Below are positions 54,849-64,000 of a DNA stretch of 64,000 nt, in pieces. The stretch comes from Deltaproteobacteria bacterium (GTDB lineage: Bacteria > Desulfobacterota > Desulfobacteria > Desulfobacterales > JAFDMD01). Made by a program: the position numbers and the translations under genes. The stretch covers positions 1-64,000 of the forward strand of contig JAFDMF010000007.1 in NCBI GenBank assembly GCA_019306065.1. Direction: 5' to 3'. The notes under the pieces were generated by a model, which saw only the letters and a program-made list of their open reading frames with translations, was not told the origin of the DNA and searched no databases. Every line of letters begins with the position of its first letter. The first letter of the stretch is position 1.

Positions 54849-57839
54849 ATGGAACAAAAATATAAAAAGTGGCTAACTTATTGGAAGAAGAGTTTATCCG
54901 ATTCATTAAAAGTTGATTTGGATATTGAGAAACTACGGCATTTTGAAATTGAAAATTTTAAAATGGAAACGCAAAATATATCCGAGCTTGAAAAAGTAAA
55001 TAGATTAATTGAGATTGAAGAAAGCCGAATAAATAAAAAAAGAGGAATTACATATAAAAAAAGCGAACATTGGTTGCGGATTAATGAAATTGAAATATTT
55101 ATCTCGCCAATAAAGATTAAACCGCTGCCGGAGAACTTAGTTTATTTAAAAGATAAAGAGCCGAAGTTTCCTTTTTGGTTTTCCGCTCGAATAGATAGAA
55201 AAGGGAAACTGAAAGCGCCCGAAGAAATATTTCCTTTGTTTCAAAGAAAATATTTGGAACCTTTGGCGGACGAAAAAACGGAATTTATTTTCGCAATGGC
55301 GGAAAATATAGACAAAGCCGCTACAATCGGTAAAGAAACGTATGAAGACTACTTAGATTATATAAACTATGTAAAAAATGTTTTTAATAAAGCGGTTAAT
55401 CAAGAGATCGAAAGCTATAAATACAAGGGATATGAAACGATTGAAAACGGGATTATATTATTGCCAAACGAAGAGATAAATGCGGGCGTTAGCATAATTA
55501 AACTTTATGAAAAAATTTTAAAAAAAAAGAGCCTGCCCGAATTATTAAAGACATTTATAACCCTTGATAACCGCAAACCGAACCCTCCGCTTGCGGTTTC
55601 CGATTTTATTAACGTTAATCCGTTGCACTTAGGGCAAATGGGAGATGAGTTTCCGCTTTCAATATCTCAACGAAAAAGCCTTTATACCTATTTACAGTCT
55701 AATGACAAAGTATTTGCCGTTAACGGTCCGCCCGGAACCGGAAAAACCACATTATTACAAAGTATTGTTGCAAATAAATTTGTAGAAAGCGCAATCAAAG
55801 GCGATAAGGCGCCTATAATCCTTGCTTGTTCAACCAATAATCAAGCAGTTACAAATATTATCGACAGTTTTTTAAAATCTAATACAAAAGAGGGAAAGCT
55901 TATGGGTAGATGGCTGCCTAAAGTCAGCGGTTACGCTACTTATTTGCCCGCAAGCGGAAAATTGGAAGCCGCGTTAAAAGGAATTAATTATAAAAAGCTG
56001 GATGGAGGCGGATTATTCGATAAAGTTGAAAACAGTTTATATCTGAATAAGGCAAAAGAATTTTTTATTGAGCAATGTTCAAATTATTTGGGAATACAAG
56101 TTTCTAATATTGCCGACGGAATCAAGAGACTTCAAAAAGAAATAGTTGAAGTTCAATCAATTTTCAAAGAAGCTCCTTTAATATGGAATCAATATTTAAA
56201 TGCCGAAAAATTATTTTTTACCGATTATGCTAATAAAGAATTAAAAGTTAAGCGATACTATTTTAAAAATTTTTTAAATGAGGATGCTTTTAGTATAGAT
56301 ATTTCTAAGTTAAAGATTTTGGAAGATAAAATCATATCATATTTTAAAAACGAGCCGTTATTTAGAAAACTGTTCTGTTTTTTCGGCTTTAAATCTTCAT
56401 TAAAAACCAGAGCCTCCGAAATTAGAATATTATTAAGAGATTCTTTAATAAAAGAAACAAACGGATTTGTTTTTATGCAGTATGCAATACTTGAAAAGAT
56501 TGATTCCAAAATAAAAACGGCAAAAAACATATTGGAAGCAATTGTAAAATGGAAAGAATGGAAAATAGACAATTCAATTATCGGAAATCCGCATAGAACC
56601 AAAAAGGAGTATCGGGATTTTGAGCAGTTAAAAATAAAAAATAATTCCGAACCGAATTGCTTTTACGAAGAATTGGACGTTTCGCTTCGCCATAAAGCAT
56701 TTCAACTTGCAACACACTTTTGGGAAGGAAAATATTTGTTAAAGCTTGAAGCCGATTTGCAAGTTGATAATTGCGATCCCCAAAAACAAGGAGAAGATAC
56801 GGTAAAAAATAGATGGCAAAGACAAGCAATGCTTACGCCTTGTTTTGTAGGCACTTTTTATATGGCGCCGAGGTTCTTTAGTTCCTTTAAGTTTTTACAG
56901 ACAGGAGAAGACGGAAGAAATATTTTTGACAATCCTCCTTTGTTTGATTTTATTGACTTGTTAATTGTAGATGAAGCCGGACAAGTTTCGCCGGAAATAG
57001 GAGTCGCTACTTTTTCGCTTGCCAAACAAGCCATAGTTGTAGGAGACGTAAAACAGATAGAGCCTGTTTGGAACATTACAAACAAAATAGATATAGGCAA
57101 CCTTAGAAAGCGCGAACTAATTAAAGATTATAAGGATTTAATTTATGAGAAATCGTTTGACCCGAAAGGATTTCTCGCTTCTACCGGAAGCATAATGCAA
57201 ATGGCGCAAAACGCTTCTAATTTTAAAGAAAACGGAATAATCGAAAAAGGGCTGCTACTCGTTGAACATAGACGTTGTTTTAATGAAATAATAAATTATT
57301 GTAATGTATTGGCTTATAATAAACAGTTAATACCGCTAAGAGGAAAAGCGCCGAAGAATCTACTTTTTCCGCCTATGTACTGCATTCATGTTCAAGGAAA
57401 TTCTACCGTTTCAAATACAAGCCGATACAATTTAAACGAGGTTAAAGCAATAGCAGCTTGGTTATTAAACAATAAAAAGGCAATAGAGACAAAATACGGG
57501 AAACTTGAGGATGCCGTCGGGATAATTACCCCTTTTGTAGGTCAAAAAAACAGCCTGATATATGCTTTGAAAAAAGCCGGCTTTGACGTTTATATATTAA
57601 AGTTAGGAACAGTTCACGCCCTGCAAGGAGCGGAAAGACCGATCATATTATTTTCGGCGGTTTATGGCAAAGGAGATTCCGGCGTTATGTTTTTTGACAG
57701 AGATAACAAACCGAACATGCTAAATGTTGCGGTTTCAAGAGCCAAAGATAATTTTATTATATTTGCAAATACCGAAATATTAGATAAAAACGCAAGTACC
57801 CCTTCCGGTATTTTGGCAAAACATTTAACATATAAATAA
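54849..57839 (+). CDS. Superfamily 1 DNA2/NAM7-like helicase
   Basis: NGPPGTGKTTLLQSIVANK (Walker A), DLLIVDEAGQVSPEIG, VVGDVKQIEPVWN, LVEHRRCFNEIINYCN, LNVAVSRAKDNFIIFA; start MEQKYKKW with AGGA RBS. Confidence 0.9.
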   Translation: MEQKYKKWLTYWKKSLSDSLKVDLDIEKLRHFEIENFKMETQNISELEKVNRLIEIEESRINKKRGITYKKSEHWLRINEIEIFISPIKIKPLPENLVYLKDKEPKFPFWFSARIDRKGKLKAPEEIFPLFQRKYLEPLADEKTEFIFAMAENIDKAATIGKETYEDYLDYINYVKNVFNKAVNQEIESYKYKGYETIENGIILLPNEEINAGVSIIKLYEKILKKKSLPELLKTFITLDNRKPNPPLAVSDFINVNPLHLGQMGDEFPLSISQRKSLYTYLQSNDKVFAVNGPPGTGKTTLLQSIVANKFVESAIKGDKAPIILACSTNNQAVTNIIDSFLKSNTKEGKLMGRWLPKVSGYATYLPASGKLEAALKGINYKKLDGGGLFDKVENSLYLNKAKEFFIEQCSNYLGIQVSNIADGIKRLQKEIVEVQSIFKEAPLIWNQYLNAEKLFFTDYANKELKVKRYYFKNFLNEDAFSIDISKLKILEDKIISYFKNEPLFRKLFCFFGFKSSLKTRASEIRILLRDSLIKETNGFVFMQYAILEKIDSKIKTAKNILEAIVKWKEWKIDNSIIGNPHRTKKEYRDFEQLKIKNNSEPNCFYEELDVSLRHKAFQLATHFWEGKYLLKLEADLQVDNCDPQKQGEDTVKNRWQRQAMLTPCFVGTFYMAPRFFSSFKFLQTGEDGRNIFDNPPLFDFIDLLIVDEAGQVSPEIGVATFSLAKQAIVVGDVKQIEPVWNITNKIDIGNLRKRELIKDYKDLIYEKSFDPKGFLASTGSIMQMAQNASNFKENGIIEKGLLLVEHRRCFNEIINYCNVLAYNKQLIPLRGKAPKNLLFPPMYCIHVQGNSTVSNTSRYNLNEVKAIAAWLLNNKKAIETKYGKLEDAVGIITPFVGQKNSLIYALKKAGFDVYILKLGTVHALQGAERPIILFSAVYGKGDSGVMFFDRDNKPNMLNVAVSRAKDNFIIFANTEILDKNASTPSGILAKHLTYK

Positions 57840-57899
57840 AAAGTTTGATAATTATTGTCCGTCCTTTTATCTGGCGGAATAAGAATACTTAAATAAAAA

Positions 57900-60800
57900 A
57901 TGAAAATAAAAAAAGTAAAACCGAGAAAGGCGCTTAACAAAGCCTTTTTAAAAGTAAAACCAAGCAGGATTGAAATTGAAAGTTTCAAAGCCAATCTTAT
58001 CCGGTTAATAGACAGAATAAACGAAGCGGAAACAGAAGAGTTTCATAAAAACCTCATTTCGGATTTTTTAAAAGACGCCTACTACAAACAAAACCATTTT
58101 ATAAACGCCAAAGGACGAAACGATCTTGTAATTTGTAACGGAAACAAGCCGGATAGTTCGGTCGGCGTAATTTTTGAAGTAAAAAATCCCGCCAATAAAA
58201 GCGAAATGATTACAACCGAAAAGCTATGCGCAAAGGCTTTTTACGAATTAACGCTTTATTATTTACGAGAGCGGATTACTTATAACAATATTGAAATAAA
58301 ACATTTAATTATTACAAACATCAACGAATGGTTCATTTTTGACGCTGCGCTGTTTGAACGCCTGTTTGCTCAAAACAAAAATTTTGTAAAACAATTTAAA
58401 GAGTTTGAGGGCGGACGTTTGACGGACATTACAACCGATTTTTTTTACAAACAAATTGCGGCGACGTTTATTAGAAACATTGAAACAGAAATTGAATTTG
58501 CCTACTTTAATCTTATGCAATATCAAAAGCCGCTTCGCAATACAGACAAAGCGGACGATAACAAGCTAATTGCATTGTTTAAACTACTTTCGCCGGAACA
58601 CCTTTTAAAACTTCCGTTTGCAAACGACAGCAACAGCCTCGATAAAAGCTTCTATGCAGAGTTATTACATATTATAGGTTTGGCGGAAACCAAAAAAAAA
58701 GGGAAAAAACTGATTGAAAGAAACAAAAAAGGCAAAAGAAATTCGGCAACCATTTTAGAAAGCGCCATAATGCAGCTTGACAGCTTAGATAAAATAAGCC
58801 GATTAGATTATCCAAACCAATTTGGCGACGCACAACAAGAGCGCTTATTTAATATAGGGCTTGAATTAAGCATTACTTGGATAAACAGAATCTTATTTTT
58901 AAAATTATTAGAAGCCCAGCTTATCGCTTATCATAAAGGGGACAAATCTTACGCGTTTCTTAACTTAAACAAAATAAAAAATTATGACGACCTCAACAGT
59001 TTGTTTTTTGAAGTATTGGCAAAAAAGAATGACCAAAGAAACCAAGACGTAAAAACAGCGTTTGAAAAAATACCCTATTTAAACAGTTCCCTTTTCGAAC
59101 CGACGGAACTTGAGCAGGCAACCTTATTTATAAGCAACCTAAAAGATGATAAAACAATTCCGATCATTTCAACAACCGTTTTAAAAGATAATAAAGGCAA
59201 AAAGCGAGCGGGCGGTTTATTAACTTTAGAATACTTATTTAAGTTCTTAGACGCTTACGACTTTGCAAGCGAAGGTTCCGAAGCAATTGACGAAGATAAC
59301 AAAACCCTTATAAACGCTTCGGTTCTTGGTTTGATATTTGAAAAAATAAACGGTTACAAAGACGGTTCCTTTTTTACTCCCGGTTTTATCACAATGTATA
59401 TGTGCCGCGAAACCGTTCGGAAAACCGTAATACAAAAATTTAACCAAACAAAAAAATGGAATTGCAAAAACCTCAATCAACTTTACAATAAAATTAAAGA
59501 CATCAAAGAAGCAAACAACATTATAAACGACATAAAAATATGCGACCCCGCCGTAGGCTCCGGACACTTTTTGGTTTCTGCTCTAAACGAAATAATTGCC
59601 GTAAAAAACGACTTAAACATTTTGCAAGACAGCGCGGGCAGGCGGCTTAAAGAGTATAATGTAGAAGTAGTAAATGACGAATTAATTATAACCGATGAAG
59701 ACGGAGAATTATTTGAGTATAACTATAAAAACAAAGAGAGCCAACGCATACAAGAAACCCTTTTTTATGAAAAGAAAACCATAATTGAAAACTGCCTTTT
59801 TGGAGCGGACATCAATCCCAATTCCGTAAAAATATGCCGTTTGCGTTTATGGATAGAACTATTAAAAAACGCTTACTACAAAAACGACGACGAGTTAGAA
59901 ACCCTGCCCAACATCGATATCAACATAAAATGCGGAAACTCATTAGTAAGCCGTTTTGCCATCGATACCGATTTAAGCAGAGCATTAAGAAAAAGCAAAT
60001 GGAATATTGAGACTTACAAAATAGCGGTTGCCGCTTACCGTAATGCAGACAATAAAGAGCAAAAGCGAGAGAAGGAAAAGCTGATTAATGAAATTAAAGA
60101 AGATTTTAGAGCGGAAATTTCATCAAACGACCCGAAAGTAAAAAGATTGAAAAAACTTAACGGCGATTTGCTTCTTGAAATGAGCAGAGGGAAACTTTTT
60201 GAAATGAGCAAAGAGGATGAAGAGGATTTTAACGAAAGAGTCGCGAAAATTACCGAAAAAAAAGAAAGGTTAAAAGCCGAAATTGAGGCGATAAGATCTA
60301 ATAAAATTTTTGATAACGCTTTTGAGTGGCGTTTTGAGTTTCCGGAAGTTTTAAATGATAACGGAGATTTTATAGGCTTTGATATAGTTATCGGCAACCC
60401 GCCGTATATCAGAGTTCAGGAATTGGAATGTCAATTAATAGATTATTATAAGGCTAATTTTCAAGTTGCTTTAAAACGAATTGATATTTCAATAATATTC
60501 ATAGAACTTTCCAAAAAACTTTTAAAAGAAAAGGGGTTTGCAACCTATATTACCTCAAATCAATTTCTTACGACTGAATATGGTTTTGCAATTCGAAAGT
60601 TCTTGAAAGAAGATTATAGGGTTTTTAAAATAATTAATTTTGGTGATTTGCCAGTATTTGAAGAAGCATTAACCTATGTAAGTATATTTCAGTTTCAAAA
60701 GGACAAACCTGATGACTTGGAGTATTACAAGGTTAATAAACTAGAAGAAGCTAAGATATTTAATTATCAAACAGAATTAATTGACTTCAAAAAACTTACT

Positions 60801-61658
60801 ACAGATAATTGGATTTTATCCTCAAACCAGAATATAAGACTAATTGATAAACTTAAGGGGTTTTCAACTTTAAAAGAATTCGGTAAATCTTGGGCGGGTC
60901 TTATTACTGGAATGGATAAATATCTAATGTTTGATAAAAAAGATATTGAAAAATACGGATTTGAAAATGAAGTTATTCTACCAGTTATTAGGGCAAATGA
61001 CTGTTCTAAATACTATTGTAATGCACCAACAAAACACGTAATTTATCCTTATAAATTTGAAAACGGAAAAACCATTTTATTAAAAGAAAAAGAATTGCGA
61101 ATAAAGTATCCAATTGCATATAAATATTTGGTTAGAAATAAAAGTGAACTTCTGAAAAGAAAAGATAGCCGAAAGTTGTTCGCAGATAAAGAAGGATGGT
61201 TTTCACTTACTAGATTTGGACAAAAAAGTATTTATAATCAGTTGAAAATTGTATCGCCAGGGGAAGTAAAGGATCATAAGTTTTGTATTGACAGATCGGG
61301 AGCAGGCTTTAGTTGTGCAAGAGTTTTTGCAATTACAATTAGTAATGATGAATTGAACATAAATTTTGTTTTAGCAATTTTAAATTCATTAGTTACTAAA
61401 TTTTTTATTCAAAGTAGAGCATCTCTTAAAGCAGGAGGTTATTATTCATATTCATCTAATGTTCTAAATCAAGTGCCAATCAAGAAGATTTCAACTAAAG
61501 AGCAGCAGCTATTTATTGACTTGGTTCAAAAAATTGATGAACAAAAAAAACTCGGCAAAGATTGCACAGTATTAGAAGACCAAATAGACCAACTCGTTTA
61601 CAAACTTTACAATCTTACGGAAGAGGAAATAAAAATTATAGAAAACAGCGTTAAATAA
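57900..61658 (+). CDS. Type IIG-like restriction-modification protein (Eco57I-type N6 methylase with N-terminal nuclease-like domain)
   Basis: N-term GRNDLVICNG...GVIFEVKNP (D-ExK-like), GSFFTPGFITMYMC, ICDPAVGSGHFLVSALNE, LFGADINPNSVKICRLRLWIELL, DIVIGNPPYIRVQE, C-terminal TRD-like region. Confidence 0.92.
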   Translation: MKIKKVKPRKALNKAFLKVKPSRIEIESFKANLIRLIDRINEAETEEFHKNLISDFLKDAYYKQNHFINAKGRNDLVICNGNKPDSSVGVIFEVKNPANKSEMITTEKLCAKAFYELTLYYLRERITYNNIEIKHLIITNINEWFIFDAALFERLFAQNKNFVKQFKEFEGGRLTDITTDFFYKQIAATFIRNIETEIEFAYFNLMQYQKPLRNTDKADDNKLIALFKLLSPEHLLKLPFANDSNSLDKSFYAELLHIIGLAETKKKGKKLIERNKKGKRNSATILESAIMQLDSLDKISRLDYPNQFGDAQQERLFNIGLELSITWINRILFLKLLEAQLIAYHKGDKSYAFLNLNKIKNYDDLNSLFFEVLAKKNDQRNQDVKTAFEKIPYLNSSLFEPTELEQATLFISNLKDDKTIPIISTTVLKDNKGKKRAGGLLTLEYLFKFLDAYDFASEGSEAIDEDNKTLINASVLGLIFEKINGYKDGSFFTPGFITMYMCRETVRKTVIQKFNQTKKWNCKNLNQLYNKIKDIKEANNIINDIKICDPAVGSGHFLVSALNEIIAVKNDLNILQDSAGRRLKEYNVEVVNDELIITDEDGELFEYNYKNKESQRIQETLFYEKKTIIENCLFGADINPNSVKICRLRLWIELLKNAYYKNDDELETLPNIDINIKCGNSLVSRFAIDTDLSRALRKSKWNIETYKIAVAAYRNADNKEQKREKEKLINEIKEDFRAEISSNDPKVKRLKKLNGDLLLEMSRGKLFEMSKEDEEDFNERVAKITEKKERLKAEIEAIRSNKIFDNAFEWRFEFPEVLNDNGDFIGFDIVIGNPPYIRVQELECQLIDYYKANFQVALKRIDISIIFIELSKKLLKEKGFATYITSNQFLTTEYGFAIRKFLKEDYRVFKIINFGDLPVFEEALTYVSIFQFQKDKPDDLEYYKVNKLEEAKIFNYQTELIDFKKLTTDNWILSSNQNIRLIDKLKGFSTLKEFGKSWAGLITGMDKYLMFDKKDIEKYGFENEVILPVIRANDCSKYYCNAPTKHVIYPYKFENGKTILLKEKELRIKYPIAYKYLVRNKSELLKRKDSRKLFADKEGWFSLTRFGQKSIYNQLKIVSPGEVKDHKFCIDRSGAGFSCARVFAITISNDELNINFVLAILNSLVTKFFIQSRASLKAGGYYSYSSNVLNQVPIKKISTKEQQLFIDLVQKIDEQKKLGKDCTVLEDQIDQLVYKLYNLTEEEIKIIENSVK

Positions 61659-61749
61659 GCGTAATGCAAACCAAATCTACAAACAAAGCAAAGGGTAATT
61701 TACGCTCCCTTTATATTTCATCCTTTAAACAAGCCGTTTTAACCTTCAA

Positions 61750-61848
61750 ATGATCAATATCAACGATGACATTACTCATTTCAACGATGAAATTGCCAAA
61801 GTAAGCTTCGGCATTGTTCGGACCCCGATTTATTATGATAAGTTATGA
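61750..61848 (+). other. 32-aa mini-ORF (possible gene remnant)
   Basis: ATG...TGA: MININD DITHFNDEIAKVSFGIVRTPIYYDKL*; protein-like composition downstream of Type IIG gene. Confidence 0.3.
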
Positions 61849-62275
61849 TTAAAATTTTAATAAAATTTTTTGCAGGTTTGTTAGTCTGCCCATTGCATTT
61901 TTTTATAAACCAATTTTTACTCTTGACTAAATTCTTTTTTTATAATTTATACGCCCTTTACATTTAAAATTGGGGATTGGATTTTTTACAATAACTAATT
62001 TGTAAAATTTTAATCATAAAATACGGATTTGCAGGTTTTGTTTTCCGTATTTTTGCAACTTAAATATTGATATTATAATGAAGATGAAATTTTTAATAAT
62101 AAAACTTCCGAATAAGCTTAACTAATGCGCGCTTTACTGCCTGCGCTTATGTTTTAAGTTGCGGGTTTTCAGTTCCTGACAAAACAGATTTCATTATGCC
62201 TCCTTTTTTAAAAGATATATCGGGGGATAATTATTTTATTATTGGCTATAATAGGATAGAAAAGAGAAACAATTT

Positions 62276-64000
62276 ATGAAAAACGAGATTCAAAAAGTAA
62301 GAAATATCGGTATAAGCGCTCATATTGATTCCGGCAAAACAACTCTTACGGAGCGGATTCTTTTTTATACCGACAGAATTCATACAATTCACGATGTAAA
62401 AGGCAAAGACGGCGTAGGCGCTACTATGGATTCTATGGAGCTTGAAAAAGAACGCGGCATTACAATCGCATCCGCGGCTACTTACTGCCAGTGGAGCGGT
62501 CATGAGATTAATATAATAGATACTCCCGGACATGTGGATTTTACAATAGAGGTTGAAAGGGCTTTACGGGTTTTAGACGGCGCAATCCTTGTTTTGTGCG
62601 CCGTAGGCGGAGTTCAGTCTCAATCAATTACCGTAGATCAGCAGATGAAAAGGTATAAGGCGCCTTGTATTGCATTTATTAACAAATGCGACAGAAGCGG
62701 AGCCTCGCCTTTTAGAGCAATAAAGCAGCTGAAAGAAAAATTAGGGCATAATGCGGTTGCTTTGCAAATACCTATAGGGCTTGAAGCTGATTTTAAAGGG
62801 GTTATGGATCTTGTAAAGATGAAGGCGATATATTTTGAAGGCTCAAACGGCGAAGAGGTTAAGATAGAAGACATACCGGATAATCTTGTTGCAGAAGCAG
62901 AAGCAAAAAGGGAAGAGCTTATTGACGCGGCGTCTATTTTTTCGGACCCGCTTACCGAAGCAGCGCTTGAAGACAGAGTAACGGAAACTCTTTTAATAGA
63001 CGCCGTAAGAATAGGAACCTTGCGTCGCGAATTAACTCCAGTTTTGCTCGGTTCCGCATATAAAAACAAAGGAGTTCAGCCTTTGCTTGACGCTGTAGGT
63101 TATTATCTGCCGTCTCCTGACGAAGTTAAAAACGAAGCGTTGGATATGGATAATGACGAGATGTCGATAGAGCTTAAAGCGGATATAAACGAGCCTTTGG
63201 CAGCTTACGCTTTTAAACTTGAAGACGGAAGATACGGACAGCTTACCTATGTTCGGGTTTATCAGGGCAAGCTTGCAAAAGGAGATACCGTATTTAATAT
63301 AAGAGTAGGCAAAAAGGTTAAAATAGGCAGACTTGTAAAGCTTCACGCAAATCAGATGGAGGATGTTGAAGCTATAAATGCAGGACATATAGGCGCATTG
63401 TTTGGAATAGAATGCTCTTCCGGCGACACATTTGTTTCTCTCGGCTCAAATTTTTCTATGACTTCGATGTTTGTTCCCGATCCTGTAATTTCTCTTGCTA
63501 TTTTTGCTAAAGATAACAAAAACCAGATTAACATGTCCAAAGCTTTAAACAGATTTACAAAAGAAGACCCTACTTTTAAAACCTTTATAAATCAGGATAC
63601 AAACGAAACCATTATAGAGGGTATGGGCGAGCTTCATCTTGAAGTATACATCGAAAGAATGCGCAGAGAATACGGAGCGGAAATAGATACGGGCAAACCG
63701 CAGGTTGCATATAAAGAAACAATTACCAGAAAAGCGGTATTTAATTATGTTCATAAAAAACAGACCGGCGGAGCTGGGCAGTTCGGAAGAATTGCAGGAT
63801 GGATAGAGCCTGTAACGGACGAAGATTTTGTTTTTGAAAATAAGATAAAAGGCGGAGCAATACCTATTCAGTTTATACCTGCATGCGAAAAAGGTTTTAG
63901 AGAGTCTATAAAAAAAGGACCAAAACATAAATTTCCGGTTACAGGCATAAAAATAGTAGTAAACGACGGCGCTTCTCATGCGGTGGATTCCAGCGAAATG
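62276..64000 (+). CDS. fusA: elongation factor G, 3'-truncated at window edge; resembles spd/mitochondrial-type EF-G1
   Basis: [96 protein letters not shown]; open to end, absent from ORF track. Confidence 0.95.
   Translation, partial: MKNEIQKVRNIGISAHIDSGKTTLTERILFYTDRIHTIHDVKGKDGVGATMDSMELEKERGITIASAATYCQWSGHEINIIDTPGHVDFTIEVERALRVLDGAILVLCAVGGVQSQSITVDQQMKRYKAPCIAFINKCDRSGASPFRAIKQLKEKLGHNAVALQIPIGLEADFKGVMDLVKMKAIYFEGSNGEEVKIEDIPDNLVAEAEAKREELIDAASIFSDPLTEAALEDRVTETLLIDAVRIGTLRRELTPVLLGSAYKNKGVQPLLDAVGYYLPSPDEVKNEALDMDNDEMSIELKADINEPLAAYAFKLEDGRYGQLTYVRVYQGKLAKGDTVFNIRVGKKVKIGRLVKLHANQMEDVEAINAGHIGALFGIECSSGDTFVSLGSNFSMTSMFVPDPVISLAIFAKDNKNQINMSKALNRFTKEDPTFKTFINQDTNETIIEGMGELHLEVYIERMRREYGAEIDTGKPQVAYKETITRKAVFNYVHKKQTGGAGQFGRIAGWIEPVTDEDFVFENKIKGGAIPIQFIPACEKGFRESIKKGPKHKFPVTGIKIVVNDGASHAVDSSEM

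Noticed and set aside
62191-62279. Short [30 protein letters not shown] overlapping the fusA ATG (ATGA)
   Set aside because: No supporting homology and weak start context; overlap could be chance in AT-rich DNA.
62246-63979. Minus-strand ORFs across 62246-63979
   Set aside because: They are antisense to the clear fusA reading frame, which was missing from the track only because it is open at the window end.
1-64000. CRISPR array
   Set aside because: No regularly spaced identical direct repeats with unique spacers were seen and no cas genes are present.

Overview
AT-rich bacterial chromosome segment, mostly housekeeping genes: mnmA, CCA-adding enzyme, serS, ychF, argG, zapA-6S RNA-rny, tyrS, uppP, lysC, tsaE, nnrD/E, purB, trxA/trxB, bamD, rpmB, truA, uvrC, ogt, rsuA/rluB-like and a 3'-truncated fusA. 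The zapA-6S-rny order suggests a deltaproteobacterial/Desulfobacterota-like lineage (inference). Accessory content: a TRAP transporter beside a YgeW-type carbamoyltransferase and a carbamate kinase; three separate restriction-modification-like loci (PLD-SNF2 helicase + Eco57I-type methylase with a RhuM neighbour, a single-chain HsdR_N-HsdM-HsdS fusion, and an SF1 helicase + Type IIG-like protein); a DUF6338 membrane protein with a tiny poly-proline protein; decayed toxin-antitoxin genes (ParD-like, HicA); a frame-disrupted hydF; and several families of intergenic inverted-repeat elements. No CRISPR array was seen. The best leads are the helicase/methylase pairs, the fused R-M-S enzyme, the DUF6338/poly-Pro cassette and the MITE-like repeat family. 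All family assignments come from reading motifs by eye; no database search was run.
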